From: Martinezella lusitana
GTDB lineage: Bacteria; Pseudomonadota; Alphaproteobacteria; Rhizobiales; Rhizobiaceae
Direction: 5' to 3'
NCBI RefSeq assembly: GCF_016901135.1
Contig: NZ_JAFEVL010000010.1
Coordinates: 491,992 to 555,991, forward strand
DNA length: 64,000 bases
Shown: piece by piece, positions 17,924-27,813 of the stretch
How the letters are laid out: each line of letters begins with the position of its first letter
Position numbering within the stretch: the stretch's first letter is position 1
The notes under the pieces: model-generated
What the model saw: only the letters and a program-made list of their open reading frames with translations
Database searches by the model: none
What the model was told of the DNA's origin: nothing
Position numbers and translations under genes: made by a program

Positions 17924-18670
17924 ATGCGATATCAGCCAGACAGGACGACGGGTATGCCGGGAGAAACACGGCTTACCCGCTCGGGCAGGATTTCTGGCCG
18001 CTCCGATCTTTTTCCGAAGCTCGTATCGATGCTGAAGTTGATCGATGCGCAGCATTTTGCGGTTTACCGTCTCCATGGCTCCGGCCTGCCGCACAAGCAG
18101 CGCCTGGTATGCGAGATCGACAATTGGGGCTCTGCGAACTCCGTCGTCGGCAAGGCTTTCGTCGAAGCCTATAGCGATGCGCTGATCGAGCATATCGAGA
18201 AATCGTTGCTTCCTCTCATGTGGAACGGCCGCGATAGCGACAGCACCGCCGAGACGCCGGACTTCGCCTCGTTCACGCAGCGCCTGAAACCGCATCTCGT
18301 GCCATTTGCCGGCGTTGCCTTTCCCGTACGCCTGGGTAGCGTGGGGAACGGCTATGTCGTCTTCACGGCAAAATTCATGGATTTGGCGAGCGACATGATC
18401 GTGGAGTTGCACGGTCGCAGCTGCCAGCTCATGATGGAGCTCCTGTCGCTTGATGAGCGCCGTTCGCAGGCCGCCGAAGCACTCAGCGAGCGTGAGATCG
18501 TCTGTCTGCAGCTCGCCGGCGACGGCCGGATCAGCGAGGAAATTGCCGAGAAGCTCGGATTGTCGGTACACACCGTCAACGCTTATCTCGGCTCGGCCAC
18601 GATCAAGCTTGACAGCGTCAACCGCATCCAGGCGATCGCGAAGGCAATCCGCTTCGGCTATATAAGCTGA
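17924..18670 (+). CDS. visR: LuxR-type motility master regulator VisR
   Basis: This is the partner of VisN: 248 residues with a GAF-like/autoinducer-like N-terminal domain (about 28-170) and a LuxR-type HTH at the C-terminus. The HTH shows LSEREIVCLQLAGDGRISEEIA and LSVHTVNAYLGSATIKL. It is spaced 11 bases after visN and clearly in one operon. An in-frame ATG at 17954 (MPGETRL) could be the true start. The sequence is distinct from VisN, consistent with a heterodimer rather than a recent duplication. Confidence 0.92.
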   Translation: MRYQPDRTTGMPGETRLTRSGRISGRSDLFPKLVSMLKLIDAQHFAVYRLHGSGLPHKQRLVCEIDNWGSANSVVGKAFVEAYSDALIEHIEKSLLPLMWNGRDSDSTAETPDFASFTQRLKPHLVPFAGVAFPVRLGSVGNGYVVFTAKFMDLASDMIVELHGRSCQLMMELLSLDERRSQAAEALSEREIVCLQLAGDGRISEEIAEKLGLSVHTVNAYLGSATIKLDSVNRIQAIAKAIRFGYIS

Positions 18671-18735
18671 CAGGCTGAGCTGCAGCGCCGCGGCGGATAG
18701 CCCTCGTCAAATAAATTGCAAGATTTGGAAGCAGC

Positions 18736-19176
18736 TCAGCTCGCGCGAGCAATTTCGCCATGGATTGCGTAGCGGGCATCCATGAGACTACGTGCGAGCA
18801 GCGCCGTATTCTCGTCCGGATCGGTCGACGCCCTGTCAAAGGCGATGTGATTGATCTCGATGCCGGCATGATGCTCGGCCAGTGCCAGTTTCGCATAGAT
18901 GGTGACGCCGCGCGGCTTGATTTCGAGGTCGATTGTGACCTCCGCCGGGCCGCCCCAATCGAGCTTGTAATCGCCGCCAAGCCCGAAATTAACTGTGCCG
19001 GGGAGGAAATAGAGCTCGGCCGCCGAGGCAACGAGGTCAGCGAGATTACCGTATCGTTCGAAACGCAGCAGCGATATCAGGTCGGCGGCGTCGAGGAGGC
19101 GCAGCTCGCTCGCGACCGGGCTGATGGCTTCGGCAAGTATTTGTTCACGTTGGGCAGAGTAGGGGCATTTTTTCAT
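18736..19176 (-). CDS. Conserved-type hypothetical protein at the end of the motA-flhB operon
   Basis: This is a 146-residue soluble protein with no membrane segment or motif I recognise. It begins MKKCPYSAQREQILAEAISP, has a helical first third and then alternating hydrophobic strands (GPAEVTIDLEIKPRGVTIYA). It starts five bases after the flhB stop on the same strand and is therefore almost certainly co-transcribed with motA-fliM-fliN-fliG-flhB. A gene in this place occurs in related rhizobial flagellar clusters, which argues for a motility-linked role; what it does is unknown. Confidence 0.75.
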   Translation of the reverse strand: MKKCPYSAQREQILAEAISPVASELRLLDAADLISLLRFERYGNLADLVASAAELYFLPGTVNFGLGGDYKLDWGGPAEVTIDLEIKPRGVTIYAKLALAEHHAGIEINHIAFDRASTDPDENTALLARSLMDARYAIHGEIARAS

Positions 19177-19181
19177 TTGGT

Positions 19182-20261
19182 TTATCGTACCCGTTTTCTA
19201 TTCGACTGCGCGGCGTAGATCCTATGGATGAGCTCGGCGACAGCTTTGTAAAATACTGACGGAATGACGCTATCAACCGAGACTTGCGCAAACATGGAGC
19301 GTGCGAGGGGCACGTCTTCGAAAACGGGAATATTGTTGGCCTCCGCTATCTCTCTGATTTTCAAGGCGATAAGGTCCTGCCCCTTCGCGACGACGATGGG
19401 CGCGTCATTCTCTTCGCGCACATAGCGCAGCGCCACGGCAAAGTGCGTCGGGTTGGCGATGACAAGGGTCGCGCGCGGCACTTGCTTCATCATGCGGCGC
19501 CGGGCGCGGTCTCGCGCGATCGAGCGCTGGCGCGATTTGACGATCGGGTCGCCCTGGGACTGTTTATGTTCGTCCTTGATCTCCTGCCTGGTCATTTTCA
19601 GCTGATCGAACCAGTGATGTCGGCTCCACAACACGTCGCCGATACCGACGACCGCCGTCGCCATGAGCACGATGACCAGGATTCGCTGAACGATCGTCGA
19701 CAGACGCACGAAGATCGTCTGAGGGTCGGAAGACATGGAGTCCATCGCGTGGAAGAACTGGCTTCGCAGCACGAAAAACATGATGATGCCGACCAGCACG
19801 ATCTTGGCGAGAGATTTGCAGAATTCCACCAGGCCGGATGTGCTGAAGATCCGCTTCCATCCAGAGACGGGCGATATTCGGGAGAATTGCGGCTGGATGC
19901 GGTTGAGAACCGGCGTCGGCAGATTCTGGAACATCGAGGAGCCGATGCCGAAGGTGAAGAACAACACGACGGCGGGCAGCACCAGGTTGCCGACTTCCCA
20001 GCCCAGGCGGGTGAACAGCAACATGGCGTCGGGCCCCGTTTCAAGCTGCCATTGATCGGGCTTTTCGAAGAGGTCGCGCAGGACTTCGCCCATGCGGCCC
20101 AAGCGCTCCGGCAGGAAGAAGGTGACGTAGATGATGGTCGCGAGCATGGAAGCAAAGATGGTTGCCTCCCTGGAGTGGGGAACGTTGCCCTTGTCCACCG
20201 TGTCGCGGAGTTTTTTCTCCGTCGGCTTTTCTGTTTTACTGTCCTTGTCTTCGTCAGCCAA
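19182..20261 (-). CDS. flhB: Flagellar type III export protein FlhB
   Basis: FlhB is the export-gate subunit that switches substrate class from hook to filament. The 359 residues show a charged N-terminus ([22 protein letters not shown], the family start), four membrane helices within about 28-210 and a cytoplasmic domain. The autocleavage site NPTH is present in [17 protein letters not shown], so normal self-processing is expected. The C-terminal domain includes [23 protein letters not shown] and the PLARSMF box. The gene follows fliG after a 94-base gap that contains a hairpin. Confidence 0.96.
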   Translation of the reverse strand: MADEDKDSKTEKPTEKKLRDTVDKGNVPHSREATIFASMLATIIYVTFFLPERLGRMGEVLRDLFEKPDQWQLETGPDAMLLFTRLGWEVGNLVLPAVVLFFTFGIGSSMFQNLPTPVLNRIQPQFSRISPVSGWKRIFSTSGLVEFCKSLAKIVLVGIIMFFVLRSQFFHAMDSMSSDPQTIFVRLSTIVQRILVIVLMATAVVGIGDVLWSRHHWFDQLKMTRQEIKDEHKQSQGDPIVKSRQRSIARDRARRRMMKQVPRATLVIANPTHFAVALRYVREENDAPIVVAKGQDLIALKIREIAEANNIPVFEDVPLARSMFAQVSVDSVIPSVFYKAVAELIHRIYAAQSNRKRVR

Positions 20262-20289
20262 AACAGCCGTCCTTCATGAAACGGAAAGA

Positions 20290-20310
20290 GGCCGCGCATC
20301 ACACGCGGCC
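20290..20310 (-). terminator. Hairpin between fliG and flhB
   Basis: GGCCGCG and CGCGGCC form a perfect 7-bp GC stem with a seven-base loop in the fliG-flhB gap. On the transcribed strand it is followed by CTCTTTCC, a weak pyrimidine tract. It may attenuate transcription so that flhB is made at a lower level than fliG. Confidence 0.45.
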
Positions 20311-20355
20311 CTGAGCTTGAACATACTAAGACGAATTAGGTGAGTCGTGCCGAGA

Positions 20356-21399
20356 TTACGCTGCTTCTTCCACAGGCGTGTTTTCCTTGGGCTTGAGCTC
20401 GATCTGGCCGGAATTGGCGAGCCGGATGGCCTCCTGCGCGATGGCGCGTCTCGCGACGGCGATTTCGCGTGGGTTGATGCCGGTGTTGCCCATCTGCAGA
20501 TCGGATTCGATCATGCGCCGTTGGCGCGGACTGATCGAGGAAAGCACGATCTCGCGGATTTCGGAGTTCGAACCCCGGAGCGCCATGGTGAGGATGTCGG
20601 CGGCGATGTCGTTGAGCAGCAGCACGCGGCTCGGCTGCGGCATGCGGGTGAGATCGTCGAAGAGGAAGATCTTCGGACGGACCTTTTCGACCGATTCCTT
20701 GTTGAGCGATTCCAGCGAATTCAGCAGGGTATCGACCACCGGCTTGTCGAGTTCGTTCATCAGATCCGCGACCTTGGTCGAGCCGGAAGCGTTGCGTTCG
20801 GCATCGACCTCCGCCATCAGCCCGAGAACGCGGTTCTCGATGATCTGCGCCGCCTTCGGGCTGACTTCCTTCAGGTTGACCGTGCGGTTCATGATGTCGG
20901 GGCGCTGCGCTTCCGGAAGCTGCAGCAATACCTTCGCGCCGAAGGCCGACGGCATCATCGACAGCACATAGGCGATGGTTTGCGGATGCTCGCGCAGGAG
21001 GAACTTGGCGACGAAAACCGGATCGGCCTCGCCGAGACGGTCCCATATCGAGGTTTCGTAAGCCTGGAAGGCGGTACGCCTGCCGAGCAGGCTGTCTACC
21101 TCGTCCGGCGTCAGGCCTTCCTCGAGAATGCTCTCGATGGCCTTGGCGTTATCCATCAGGCCGGCGCCCTCCGTGAAGAGGTCCTCGAATTCCGCCACGA
21201 GTAGCGCCAATTCATCCGGCGGAATGAGCCTCAGCGATTGCGCCGAGGCGATGATGAGCTGCAGCTCATTCTGGGTAAAATACTTGAGCAGCCGTCCCGC
21301 CACCTGCTTACCCATGGCAAGAAGGACGGCCGCCGCCTTTTCAGTCTGAGATAACGGTTTCTCGGCAAGCGCGCCGCTGAAATCGTCAAAGTCCATCAT
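20356..21399 (-). CDS. fliG: Flagellar motor switch protein FliG
   Basis: FliG is the rotor protein that contacts the stator and turns torque generation into rotation. The 347 residues contain the N-terminal domain that binds FliF (SQTEKAAAVLLAMGKQVAGRLL), the middle domain with EHPQTIAYVLSMMP (the EHPQ motif) and the C-terminal torque helix region. The latter shows FLFDDLTRMPQPSRVLLLNDI and the charged REIVLSSISPRQRRMIESDL. I prefer the ATG at 21399 (MMDFDDF), with GGAG spaced eight bases upstream; the longer reading from 21414 adds five residues. Confidence 0.96.
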   Translation of the reverse strand: MMDFDDFSGALAEKPLSQTEKAAAVLLAMGKQVAGRLLKYFTQNELQLIIASAQSLRLIPPDELALLVAEFEDLFTEGAGLMDNAKAIESILEEGLTPDEVDSLLGRRTAFQAYETSIWDRLGEADPVFVAKFLLREHPQTIAYVLSMMPSAFGAKVLLQLPEAQRPDIMNRTVNLKEVSPKAAQIIENRVLGLMAEVDAERNASGSTKVADLMNELDKPVVDTLLNSLESLNKESVEKVRPKIFLFDDLTRMPQPSRVLLLNDIAADILTMALRGSNSEIREIVLSSISPRQRRMIESDLQMGNTGINPREIAVARRAIAQEAIRLANSGQIELKPKENTPVEEAA

Positions 21400-21448
21400 G
21401 GTCTTCGTCTCCATCCCGCACGGGGAGTGGGCTCATCCTGAGCCGGGT

Positions 21449-21979
21449 TCAGCTTTTCTTCGTATTGTATATTTCAATGAGCTTGATACCGAACCTGGTG
21501 TCATCATGTTCCAGAACGGTAATTTCGCCCCGGCCGATCTTGCGGCCGTTTACGGTAATTTCGACCGGCTCGCCGATCTTCTTGTCGAGTGCGATAATGG
21601 CACCCTCGGTCAGGTTCATCAGGCCGGAGACCTGCATCCGGCTATTGCCGAGAACAATCTGGACGTCGATCGGGATATCCATGATCAGGTCGAGATTGGC
21701 GGCAAGAGCGCTACCCGGCGCGGCGGCCACAGAGGACGGGCTACCGAAGTCGCCGTCGCCGAAGGCCGAGCCGGAATTGTCGTCGTCAAAATCGCCGAAG
21801 GTCGAAAGGCCCGTGCTTGGCTCCGCGCCGAATGCATCGGGGTCGAAATCCGGCATGTTGCCTTCAGTGTCCTTTTTCAGGACGCCGCGCAGACCATCGA
21901 TGGCCTCGTCCAATGCGGCGTCGCTGCTTGAAACTTCGAGCGATTCCTCGCTGCTTTGCTGTATCGTCTTCGTAGCCAT
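21449..21979 (-). CDS. fliN: Flagellar motor switch protein FliN
   Basis: This C-ring component contains a C-terminal SpoA domain (about 95-172: [48 protein letters not shown]). The N-terminal ~90 residues are acidic and low in complexity ([18 protein letters not shown]), longer than in enteric FliN but usual for rhizobia. It lies 64 bases after fliM and 49 before fliG. FliN with FliM forms the ring wall that binds phosphorylated CheY and docks export chaperone complexes. Confidence 0.94.
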   Translation of the reverse strand: MATKTIQQSSEESLEVSSSDAALDEAIDGLRGVLKKDTEGNMPDFDPDAFGAEPSTGLSTFGDFDDDNSGSAFGDGDFGSPSSVAAAPGSALAANLDLIMDIPIDVQIVLGNSRMQVSGLMNLTEGAIIALDKKIGEPVEITVNGRKIGRGEITVLEHDDTRFGIKLIEIYNTKKS

Positions 21980-22043
21980 GAAATCACTATTCCAGTTGAA
22001 ACTTGCCTCAAGCTGCCGTGGGTGGCGGGCAACCGCCAGCCGG

Positions 22044-22994
22044 TCAATTCATCAGGTGCCGAAGAAGCTCGTCATCGGAATTCACATTGTCCTTGACGCG
22101 CACCGTATAGTTTTCGCCAGAGCGGCCGAACTCGCAGATGTAGAGATCCTTGCTGTTGGCGCTGACCTCGACCCGGACCTCGCCGTCATCCATGAATGGA
22201 ATGACGTCGCCGACGGCGAGCCTGGAAATCGTATCGAGCGTTAGGGATTGCAGCCGGATGCGCGCATCCAGCGTCACCTGCGAGCGACGCACCTGCTCGC
22301 CGAGCTGTTCCGACCATGTCTCGGAGGCTGCCGTCGTGTTCTTCGCCCGCGGTGCGCTGACGACGGTCCGCAACAGCTCGCGCTGGGGCACGATGATGAC
22401 GACCTGGGAAAGCGACTTGCCGAGCGAGACCGTCATCGTGATCGCTGCGGCGAATTCATCGTTTTCGCCGCTGACCGGTGCCGGACGATCTTCGACGTTG
22501 TGGGGCGGGTCCAGATAGGGCTCGAAGCCGCCGGTCGCATTGACGGCCGAACGCAACACATTGGCGATCTTGTCGAACACCATGACGGAAAGATCGAGTT
22601 CGATCACCGAAAGCGGCCGGGGAACGGCGGCTTCCATGTCCTCCGGACGGGCTCCCAGCATATGTTCCATGAGCGTCATGATAAAGCCGGCGCCGCAGCC
22701 GAGCACGAATTTCGGCGCCCAGTTGCGCAGCGAGCCGTTTACCAGGGCGTAGTTGCCGCCGAGCCCGGCAACCAGGTCGTTCATGAGGCCCGGCTGACAG
22801 CTGGTATAGCCGATCCCTATGTCGAGACCGGTTTCGCTCTTGATCATATCGGGCAGAAATTCAGCATAGACCTGGCCGAACGCCGTGCCGAGCTTTGTGA
22901 GCGCCGCCTCATCGCCAAGGCTGCCGGTGAGCTTGGCGTAGAGGGCGCGATCCATCGTCTGCGTCTTGTGTGCGGATTGCTGGCTCATGGTCAT
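22044..22994 (-). CDS. fliM: Flagellar motor switch protein FliM
   Basis: This 316-residue FliM is the switch protein that receives CheY-P. The middle CheC-like domain carries the FliM signature ([22 protein letters not shown] and [19 protein letters not shown]). A C-terminal SpoA domain (about 240-310) includes [15 protein letters not shown]. It begins at an ATG overlapping the motA stop by one base (TGATG), so translation is coupled; a second ATG two codons later is an alternative. The short, divergent N-terminus lacks an obvious enteric-type CheY-binding peptide, a feature seen in other alphaproteobacteria. Confidence 0.93.
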   Translation of the reverse strand: MTMSQQSAHKTQTMDRALYAKLTGSLGDEAALTKLGTAFGQVYAEFLPDMIKSETGLDIGIGYTSCQPGLMNDLVAGLGGNYALVNGSLRNWAPKFVLGCGAGFIMTLMEHMLGARPEDMEAAVPRPLSVIELDLSVMVFDKIANVLRSAVNATGGFEPYLDPPHNVEDRPAPVSGENDEFAAAITMTVSLGKSLSQVVIIVPQRELLRTVVSAPRAKNTTAASETWSEQLGEQVRRSQVTLDARIRLQSLTLDTISRLAVGDVIPFMDDGEVRVEVSANSKDLYICEFGRSGENYTVRVKDNVNSDDELLRHLMN

Positions 22995-23866
22995 CAGGCT
23001 GCCTTGCTCTCACCGCCGGGGTTCATCATTTCCTGCTCGACGGCGTCGATGGACGGACGCTCGTAGGAGGAGATGGTCTTGCGACCATATTCGAGCGCCA
23101 CCTGCGGTACGGAGCCGTTCATATAGGCCAGCAGCGTCTGCTTCACGATGACGTAGAGACGATGCTGCTTGTTGCGCACGACCTTGATCTGCGAGACCAG
23201 CGGCGCGCAGACTGAGTAGGACAGGATGATGCCGAGGAAGGTGCCGACCAGCGCCGAGCCGATGAGATGGCCGAGCACTTCGGGTGATTCGTTGATGTGG
23301 CTCATGGCCTTGATGACGCCGAGAACGGCGGCGACGATACCGATGGCGGGGAAGGAATCGCCCATGATCGTGATCGAATGATAGGGCTTCATCTTATCGT
23401 GCTGCATGGTGTTGAGCTCTTCATCCATCAGCGCCTCGATCTCGTGGGAGCGGGCGTTGCCTATGATGATGAGACGGACATAATCGCAGATGAAGGCCGT
23501 CAGATCCTTGTTCTTCAGCACGGTCGGCGCCGCCCTGAAGATCACCGATTCATCGGGGTTGTCGATATGGGCTTCGATTTCGTTGCGCGACTTGGTGCGC
23601 AGGTCCCGCATCAGGGCGTAGAGCACGCCGAGCGTGTCGAGATAGTCGCGCTCCTTCGGAACCGCGTGCCGGAACGCTTCCAGCAAGGCCTTGCCCGAGT
23701 CCTTCACGACCTTCATCGGATTGGCCATGATGAAGCCGCCGAGGCCGGCGCCTGCGATAATGACAAATTCGAAGGGCTGGAACAGCGCGCCTACGTCTCC
23801 GCCCATGGCCATGAAGCTGCCTATGATGCAGCCGCAGGTCACTACAAATCCGATAATAATGTTCAT
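22994..23866 (-). CDS. motA: Flagellar stator protein MotA
   Basis: MotA pairs with MotB to form the proton-driven stator. The 290 residues start [20 protein letters not shown] and show four membrane helices (about 4-22, 32-50, 170-190 and 205-225). A large cytoplasmic loop between helices 2 and 3 should contact FliG. The conserved stretch [20 protein letters not shown], then [18 protein letters not shown], matches the family. It is first in a minus-strand operon with fliM, fliN, fliG and flhB, while motB lies 20 kb away with motC, as in Sinorhizobium. Confidence 0.96.
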   Translation of the reverse strand: MNIIIGFVVTCGCIIGSFMAMGGDVGALFQPFEFVIIAGAGLGGFIMANPMKVVKDSGKALLEAFRHAVPKERDYLDTLGVLYALMRDLRTKSRNEIEAHIDNPDESVIFRAAPTVLKNKDLTAFICDYVRLIIIGNARSHEIEALMDEELNTMQHDKMKPYHSITIMGDSFPAIGIVAAVLGVIKAMSHINESPEVLGHLIGSALVGTFLGIILSYSVCAPLVSQIKVVRNKQHRLYVIVKQTLLAYMNGSVPQVALEYGRKTISSYERPSIDAVEQEMMNPGGESKAA

Positions 23867-23967
23867 CGTCGGTCCACACCTGAACGTTGCTTCATACGAT
23901 GAACTAGGAGACCTGCCTTGCGTGAGGCTGTTCGCCGTGTTGTGCGGCCGCCTTTCGTCTTGTCAGC

Positions 23968-23979
23968 TTCGCACAAGCC
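23968..23979 (+). promoter_or_regulatory. TCGCACAAG element in the motA/flgF divergent region
   Basis: TTCGCACAAGCC lies 111 bases before flgF, in the 223-base gap between divergent motA and flgF. The same core precedes fliF, flaD, the fliH-like gene and flhA. Confidence 0.45.
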
Positions 23980-24089
23980 AATGCAGGCAGAGTAACGGGC
24001 AAGGGCATCCATGCCCCGCTAACGAAATGTAGGACCGCCGTTCGGCGTTTCCTTTCCCGTTATTCTCCAATGTCCGGAGGGCGTTGAAA

Positions 24090-24824
24090 ATGCAGTCTGG
24101 TATCTATGTGGCGCTGTCGTCCCAAATGGCGCTTGAGCGGCGTCTGACGACGATCGCCGACAACTTGGCAAACGTGAATACGACGGGCTTCCGGGGCACC
24201 GAGGTCAAGTTCGATCAAGTCCTCAGCAATACCGAAAACAAGCTCAACGCCAAAGTCGCCTTCGTGTCGCAAGGCAACGACTATCTCTCGACCGACAATG
24301 GCGAATTGCAGAACACCGGCAATCTATTCGACTTCGCCGTCAAGGGCGATGCCTGGTTCGGCCTCAACACGCCGGCGGGTCTGGTGTTGACACGCGACGG
24401 CCGTTTCACCATGACCGACAGCGGTGCGCTGGTGTCCGTGCGGGGCTTTCCCGTGCTCGATCCCGGCGGCGGACCAATCCAGCTCGACCCGGCGGGCGGC
24501 GCGCCGACCGTCTCGTCGGATGGCACCATCTCGCAGGCCGGCAAGCGCATGGGCCAGATCGGTCTCTATAATTCGGATGTCGGCAAAGGCTTCCTGCGCT
24601 ACGAGAACAGCGGCATTCTGCCGACGGATACGCCCCAGCCGGTTGTCGACCGCTCCAACGTCGGCGTCGCCCAGGGTTACCTCGAAAACTCCAACGTCAA
24701 CGGCATGCGGGAAATGACCAAGCTGATCGAGGTCAACCGCGCCTTCGACAATATCAGCACGCTTACGAGCAGCAGTGAGGGCACGCTCACTGACGCGATC
24801 AAGACCCTCGGCGGCAGCCAGTAA
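24090..24824 (+). CDS. flgF: Flagellar proximal rod protein FlgF
   Basis: This 244-residue rod subunit starts a 13-gene plus-strand run. The N-terminal rod helix and DNLANVNTTGFRG (flagella basal body rod signature) are followed by a central beta domain. The C-terminal rod signature is QGYLENSNVNGMREMTKLIEVNRAFD. I chose the ATG at 24090 with GGAGGG about nine bases upstream; a TTG two codons earlier is less likely. Together with FlgB, FlgC, FlgG and FliE it forms the drive shaft. Confidence 0.95.
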   Translation: MQSGIYVALSSQMALERRLTTIADNLANVNTTGFRGTEVKFDQVLSNTENKLNAKVAFVSQGNDYLSTDNGELQNTGNLFDFAVKGDAWFGLNTPAGLVLTRDGRFTMTDSGALVSVRGFPVLDPGGGPIQLDPAGGAPTVSSDGTISQAGKRMGQIGLYNSDVGKGFLRYENSGILPTDTPQPVVDRSNVGVAQGYLENSNVNGMREMTKLIEVNRAFDNISTLTSSSEGTLTDAIKTLGGSQ

Positions 24825-24836
24825 AGAGGGCGGATC

Positions 24837-26225
24837 ATGTTCGAGGATCGGTTGCCGGATGGCGCGTTGTCGCCGAAGCTTTCGCACATGGCTGTCCTGG
24901 CAGGCCAGTATGCGATGGCGGAAAATGCCGTGGCCCATGGCGGCCACGTGCGGACGATCGCCGCCGGGCATTACACGGTTGCCGGTCTCTCCAGACAGGT
25001 GCGTCTCGGCGATTTTGTCGCGCATCGTTCGCAGACGGGCGTCCATCTCGGCGAGGTCGTCCGCGTCGAGCCGGAGCTGACCTATGTCTGTCCGATCGAG
25101 CCGGGAGAACCGATCGGCATTCAGGATACCATCATCCGCAAGGGCGCCTTCCGCATCGGGCCGAACGACGGCTGGTGCGGCCGCACGATCAATTCGCTGG
25201 GTGAACCGATCGACGGGCTGGGGCCGCTGGCGGTGGGACTGGAATCGCGCGCCATCTCCAACACCGCGCCACCCTCGATGATGCGCAAGCGCGTCGATAC
25301 CGGCTTCAAGACCGGCGTGCGCGCCATCGATATCTTTTCGCCGCTGTGCCTCGGCCAGCGCCTCGGCATCTTTGCCGGCTCCGGCGTCGGCAAGTCGACG
25401 CTGCTGTCAATGCTGGCCAGAGCCGACGCCTTCGACAAGGTGGTGATTGCGCTGGTCGGCGAACGAGGCCGCGAAGTGCGCGAATTCATCGAGGACACGC
25501 TCGGCACGCACATGCGGAAATCGGTGGCCGTCGTCGCGACCAGCGACGAGAGTCCGATGCTGCGCAAGATGGCGCCGCTGTCGGCGATGACCATCGCCGA
25601 ACATTTCCGCGATCAGGGCGACAACGTGCTGTTGATCGTCGATAGCGTCACCCGCTTCGCCCATGCTATTCGCGAGGTTGCGACCGCGTCCGGTGAACCG
25701 CCGATTGCGCGCGGATATCCCGCCTCGGTCTTCACCGAACTGCCGCGTCTTCTAGAGCGCGCCGGCCCAGGGCCGGAGGGCACCGGCACGATCACCGCCA
25801 TCATTTCCATCCTCGTCGACGGCGACAATCATAATGATCCGATCGCCGATTCCATCCGCGGTATTCTCGACGGTCATATCGTCCTGCAGCGCAGCCTTGC
25901 CGAGGAAGGCCGCTATCCACCGATCGATCCGCTGGCGTCGATCTCACGTCTGGCGCGCAAGGCCTGGACGCCGGATCAGGAAAAACTGGTTTCGCGTCTG
26001 AAGGCGCTTGTGCATCGCTATGAAGAAACCAGGGACTTGCGCCTCATCGGCGGATACCGCCAGGGGGCCGACGCGGATCTCGATATCGCCGTCCGCCAGG
26101 TTCCGATCATCTACGAGATACTGAAGCAGACCCCTGGCGAGCGGCCATCGGCAGACGCGTTTACCGACCTTGCGACCGCTTTGAAGAATGCCTCGGCCGG
26201 AGTGGTTCCGGCCAAGGGAAGATAG
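24837..26225 (+). CDS. fliI: Flagellum-specific export ATPase FliI
   Basis: This is the 462-residue ATPase of the flagellar type III export apparatus, related to F1-beta. The Walker A motif FAGSGVGKSTLL (Lys186) and Walker B NVLLIVDSVTRFAHA are present. The family-specific SGEPPIARGYPASVFTELP and the adjoining YPPIDPLASISRL also match. It acts with FliH- and FliJ-type partners, for which the window offers only divergent candidates (43333 and 58576). It follows flgF by 12 bases. Confidence 0.97.
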   Translation: MFEDRLPDGALSPKLSHMAVLAGQYAMAENAVAHGGHVRTIAAGHYTVAGLSRQVRLGDFVAHRSQTGVHLGEVVRVEPELTYVCPIEPGEPIGIQDTIIRKGAFRIGPNDGWCGRTINSLGEPIDGLGPLAVGLESRAISNTAPPSMMRKRVDTGFKTGVRAIDIFSPLCLGQRLGIFAGSGVGKSTLLSMLARADAFDKVVIALVGERGREVREFIEDTLGTHMRKSVAVVATSDESPMLRKMAPLSAMTIAEHFRDQGDNVLLIVDSVTRFAHAIREVATASGEPPIARGYPASVFTELPRLLERAGPGPEGTGTITAIISILVDGDNHNDPIADSIRGILDGHIVLQRSLAEEGRYPPIDPLASISRLARKAWTPDQEKLVSRLKALVHRYEETRDLRLIGGYRQGADADLDIAVRQVPIIYEILKQTPGERPSADAFTDLATALKNASAGVVPAKGR

Positions 26226-26325
26226 CGGTGGCAAGTTGCATCACCTCATCCATCCCTTTGAATTCAAATATCTTATTCGCAGCTAGCCGACACTTCCGAA
26301 CTTCGTGCCGAAAGAGGGACCAAAC

Positions 26326-26871
26326 GTGAGAGAATCCGATGCAGACGAACCGGTCGCTTCGCTGAAACCGGCGAAGAAGCGAACTGTCACGGACAGGGCC
26401 TTGGTCTGCGCGGGATTGGCGCTTGCCGGCGCGTCAGCCTTTTTCCCCTGGTACGTTTTCCTGAACCCGGACAAGTTCGGCATTCACGTGGCCGAAGGCG
26501 ACCGCTCGCGCGACCTGCCGAACTGGCCAGGCCGCGAGATCGTCAGCGTGTCGCCGCTAGCCATGGTCAACAAGAACCCCAACGGCCCGAAAGACCTCAT
26601 TCCCGATCCGTTGACGACGGCGACTGTCAGCAATGCCGGCCGCGATGACGATAAGGGGCAGCCCGCCGAGGACCAACCGCTTCCCGGGAAGTCCCCGTTT
26701 CATCTGCTGCACGTCGTAAACGGCCGCGCTCTGATCGAGGATGACACGGGCATGTACGTCGTGCGCGTCGGATCGATTCTGCCCGACAACAGCCGTCTGG
26801 CCACCATCGAACAGCGAGACGGAAAGTGGGTCATCGTCACCTCGACGGGTGATGTTTACGGCCATGATTGA
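26326..26871 (+). CDS. Hypothetical single-span protein between fliI and flgB
   Basis: This is a 181-residue protein with one membrane helix (about 27-46: ALVCAGLALAGASAFFPWYVF) and a periplasmic part. Its last ~60 residues (LLHVVNGRALIEDDTGMYVV onward, through VGSILPDNSRLATIEQRDGKW) resemble the small beta fold of secretion-system bitopic proteins such as PilP/GspC, though I cannot confirm homology. The GTG at 26326 has GAGGGA six bases upstream and is my chosen start; a GTG at 26305 is possible. Its place within the rod operon, conserved in relatives, suggests a basal-body role. The function is unknown. Confidence 0.75.
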   Translation: MRESDADEPVASLKPAKKRTVTDRALVCAGLALAGASAFFPWYVFLNPDKFGIHVAEGDRSRDLPNWPGREIVSVSPLAMVNKNPNGPKDLIPDPLTTATVSNAGRDDDKGQPAEDQPLPGKSPFHLLHVVNGRALIEDDTGMYVVRVGSILPDNSRLATIEQRDGKWVIVTSTGDVYGHD

Positions 26872-26987
26872 AAAGCCCGGAATCGCCTGTGTTTCAGGCG
26901 TTTCGAAGAGTTTACAGGAACGCATTTCCCGCAAGTCCCACGCAAGATTATCCCGCTAGGGTGATAGTGTAAGAACGGAGAGAAGCC

Positions 26988-27380
26988 ATGCAACCCATTC
27001 AGCTCTTTGACCTGGCCTCGCGGCAAGCCGAGTGGCTCCAGGCGCGTCAGGAAGTTGTTGCCGGCAATATCGCCAATGCCAATACCCCGAAATATCGCGC
27101 CAAGGACGTTACGCCGTTTCAGGCTGTTCTGGATAACCAGAACGTCAGTATGGTGAAAACCAATCCTGCGCATCTTTCGGGCAATGAATTCAGCACGAGC
27201 GGCGACGTCAACGTCGAAGAAGCGCCGCTCAGCCAGGAAATAGGCGTCCAGGAGTCGGGTAACACCGTCGGCCTGGAAGACGAACTCGCCAAAGCCGGCG
27301 ATATCAAGCGGCAGTACAGCTTGAATACCGCACTCGTGAGCTCCTTTCATCGCATGATGTTGATGACCGTAAAACAATAG
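26988..27380 (+). CDS. flgB: Flagellar rod protein FlgB
   Basis: This 130-residue proximal rod protein shows the N-terminal rod signature (LASRQAEWLQARQEVVAGNI then ANANTPKYRAKDV) and a C-terminal helix (SLNTALVSSFHRMMLMTVKQ) that packs in the rod core. It is followed by flgC and fliE in the usual order. A strong GGAGAGAAGCC precedes the ATG. A 116-base gap upstream could carry a separate promoter, though the gene may also be read through from flgF. Confidence 0.96.
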   Translation: MQPIQLFDLASRQAEWLQARQEVVAGNIANANTPKYRAKDVTPFQAVLDNQNVSMVKTNPAHLSGNEFSTSGDVNVEEAPLSQEIGVQESGNTVGLEDELAKAGDIKRQYSLNTALVSSFHRMMLMTVKQ

Positions 27381-27396
27381 ATGAAGTGAAGATGTC

Positions 27397-27813
27397 ATGG
27401 ACCCCTTATCAGCCGCATTGAAGATTGCAGGCTCCGGCCTGGAGGCCCAATCGACGCGTTTGCGTGTCGTTTCCGAAAATATCGCCAACGCCCGCTCGAC
27501 CGGCGATACGCCCGGCGCCGATCCCTACCGGCGCAAGACCGTGACTTTCGGCGCCGAGCTGGACCGTACCAACGGGTTGACGACGGTCGGCGTCAAGAAG
27601 CTGGGCGAAGACACGGGCAAGTTCGTCGAGGAATACGATCCGGACAATCCGGCAGCGGACCAGAAGGGTTACGTCAAGATGCCTAACGTCAACGTCCTCG
27701 TCGAGATGGCCGACATGCGGGAAGCCAACCGCTCCTACGAGGCCAACCTGCAGACGGTCAGGCAGGCCCGCGATCTCATCTCTTCCACTATTGACCTGTT
27801 GAAGAACCAATAA
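27397..27813 (+). CDS. flgC: Flagellar rod protein FlgC
   Basis: This 138-residue rod protein has the start [20 protein letters not shown], the signature [22 protein letters not shown], the central [20 protein letters not shown] and the C-terminal rod helix. The last base overlaps the first base of fliE, giving translational coupling. All features match the family, and nothing odd was seen. Confidence 0.96.
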   Translation: MDPLSAALKIAGSGLEAQSTRLRVVSENIANARSTGDTPGADPYRRKTVTFGAELDRTNGLTTVGVKKLGEDTGKFVEEYDPDNPAADQKGYVKMPNVNVLVEMADMREANRSYEANLQTVRQARDLISSTIDLLKNQ

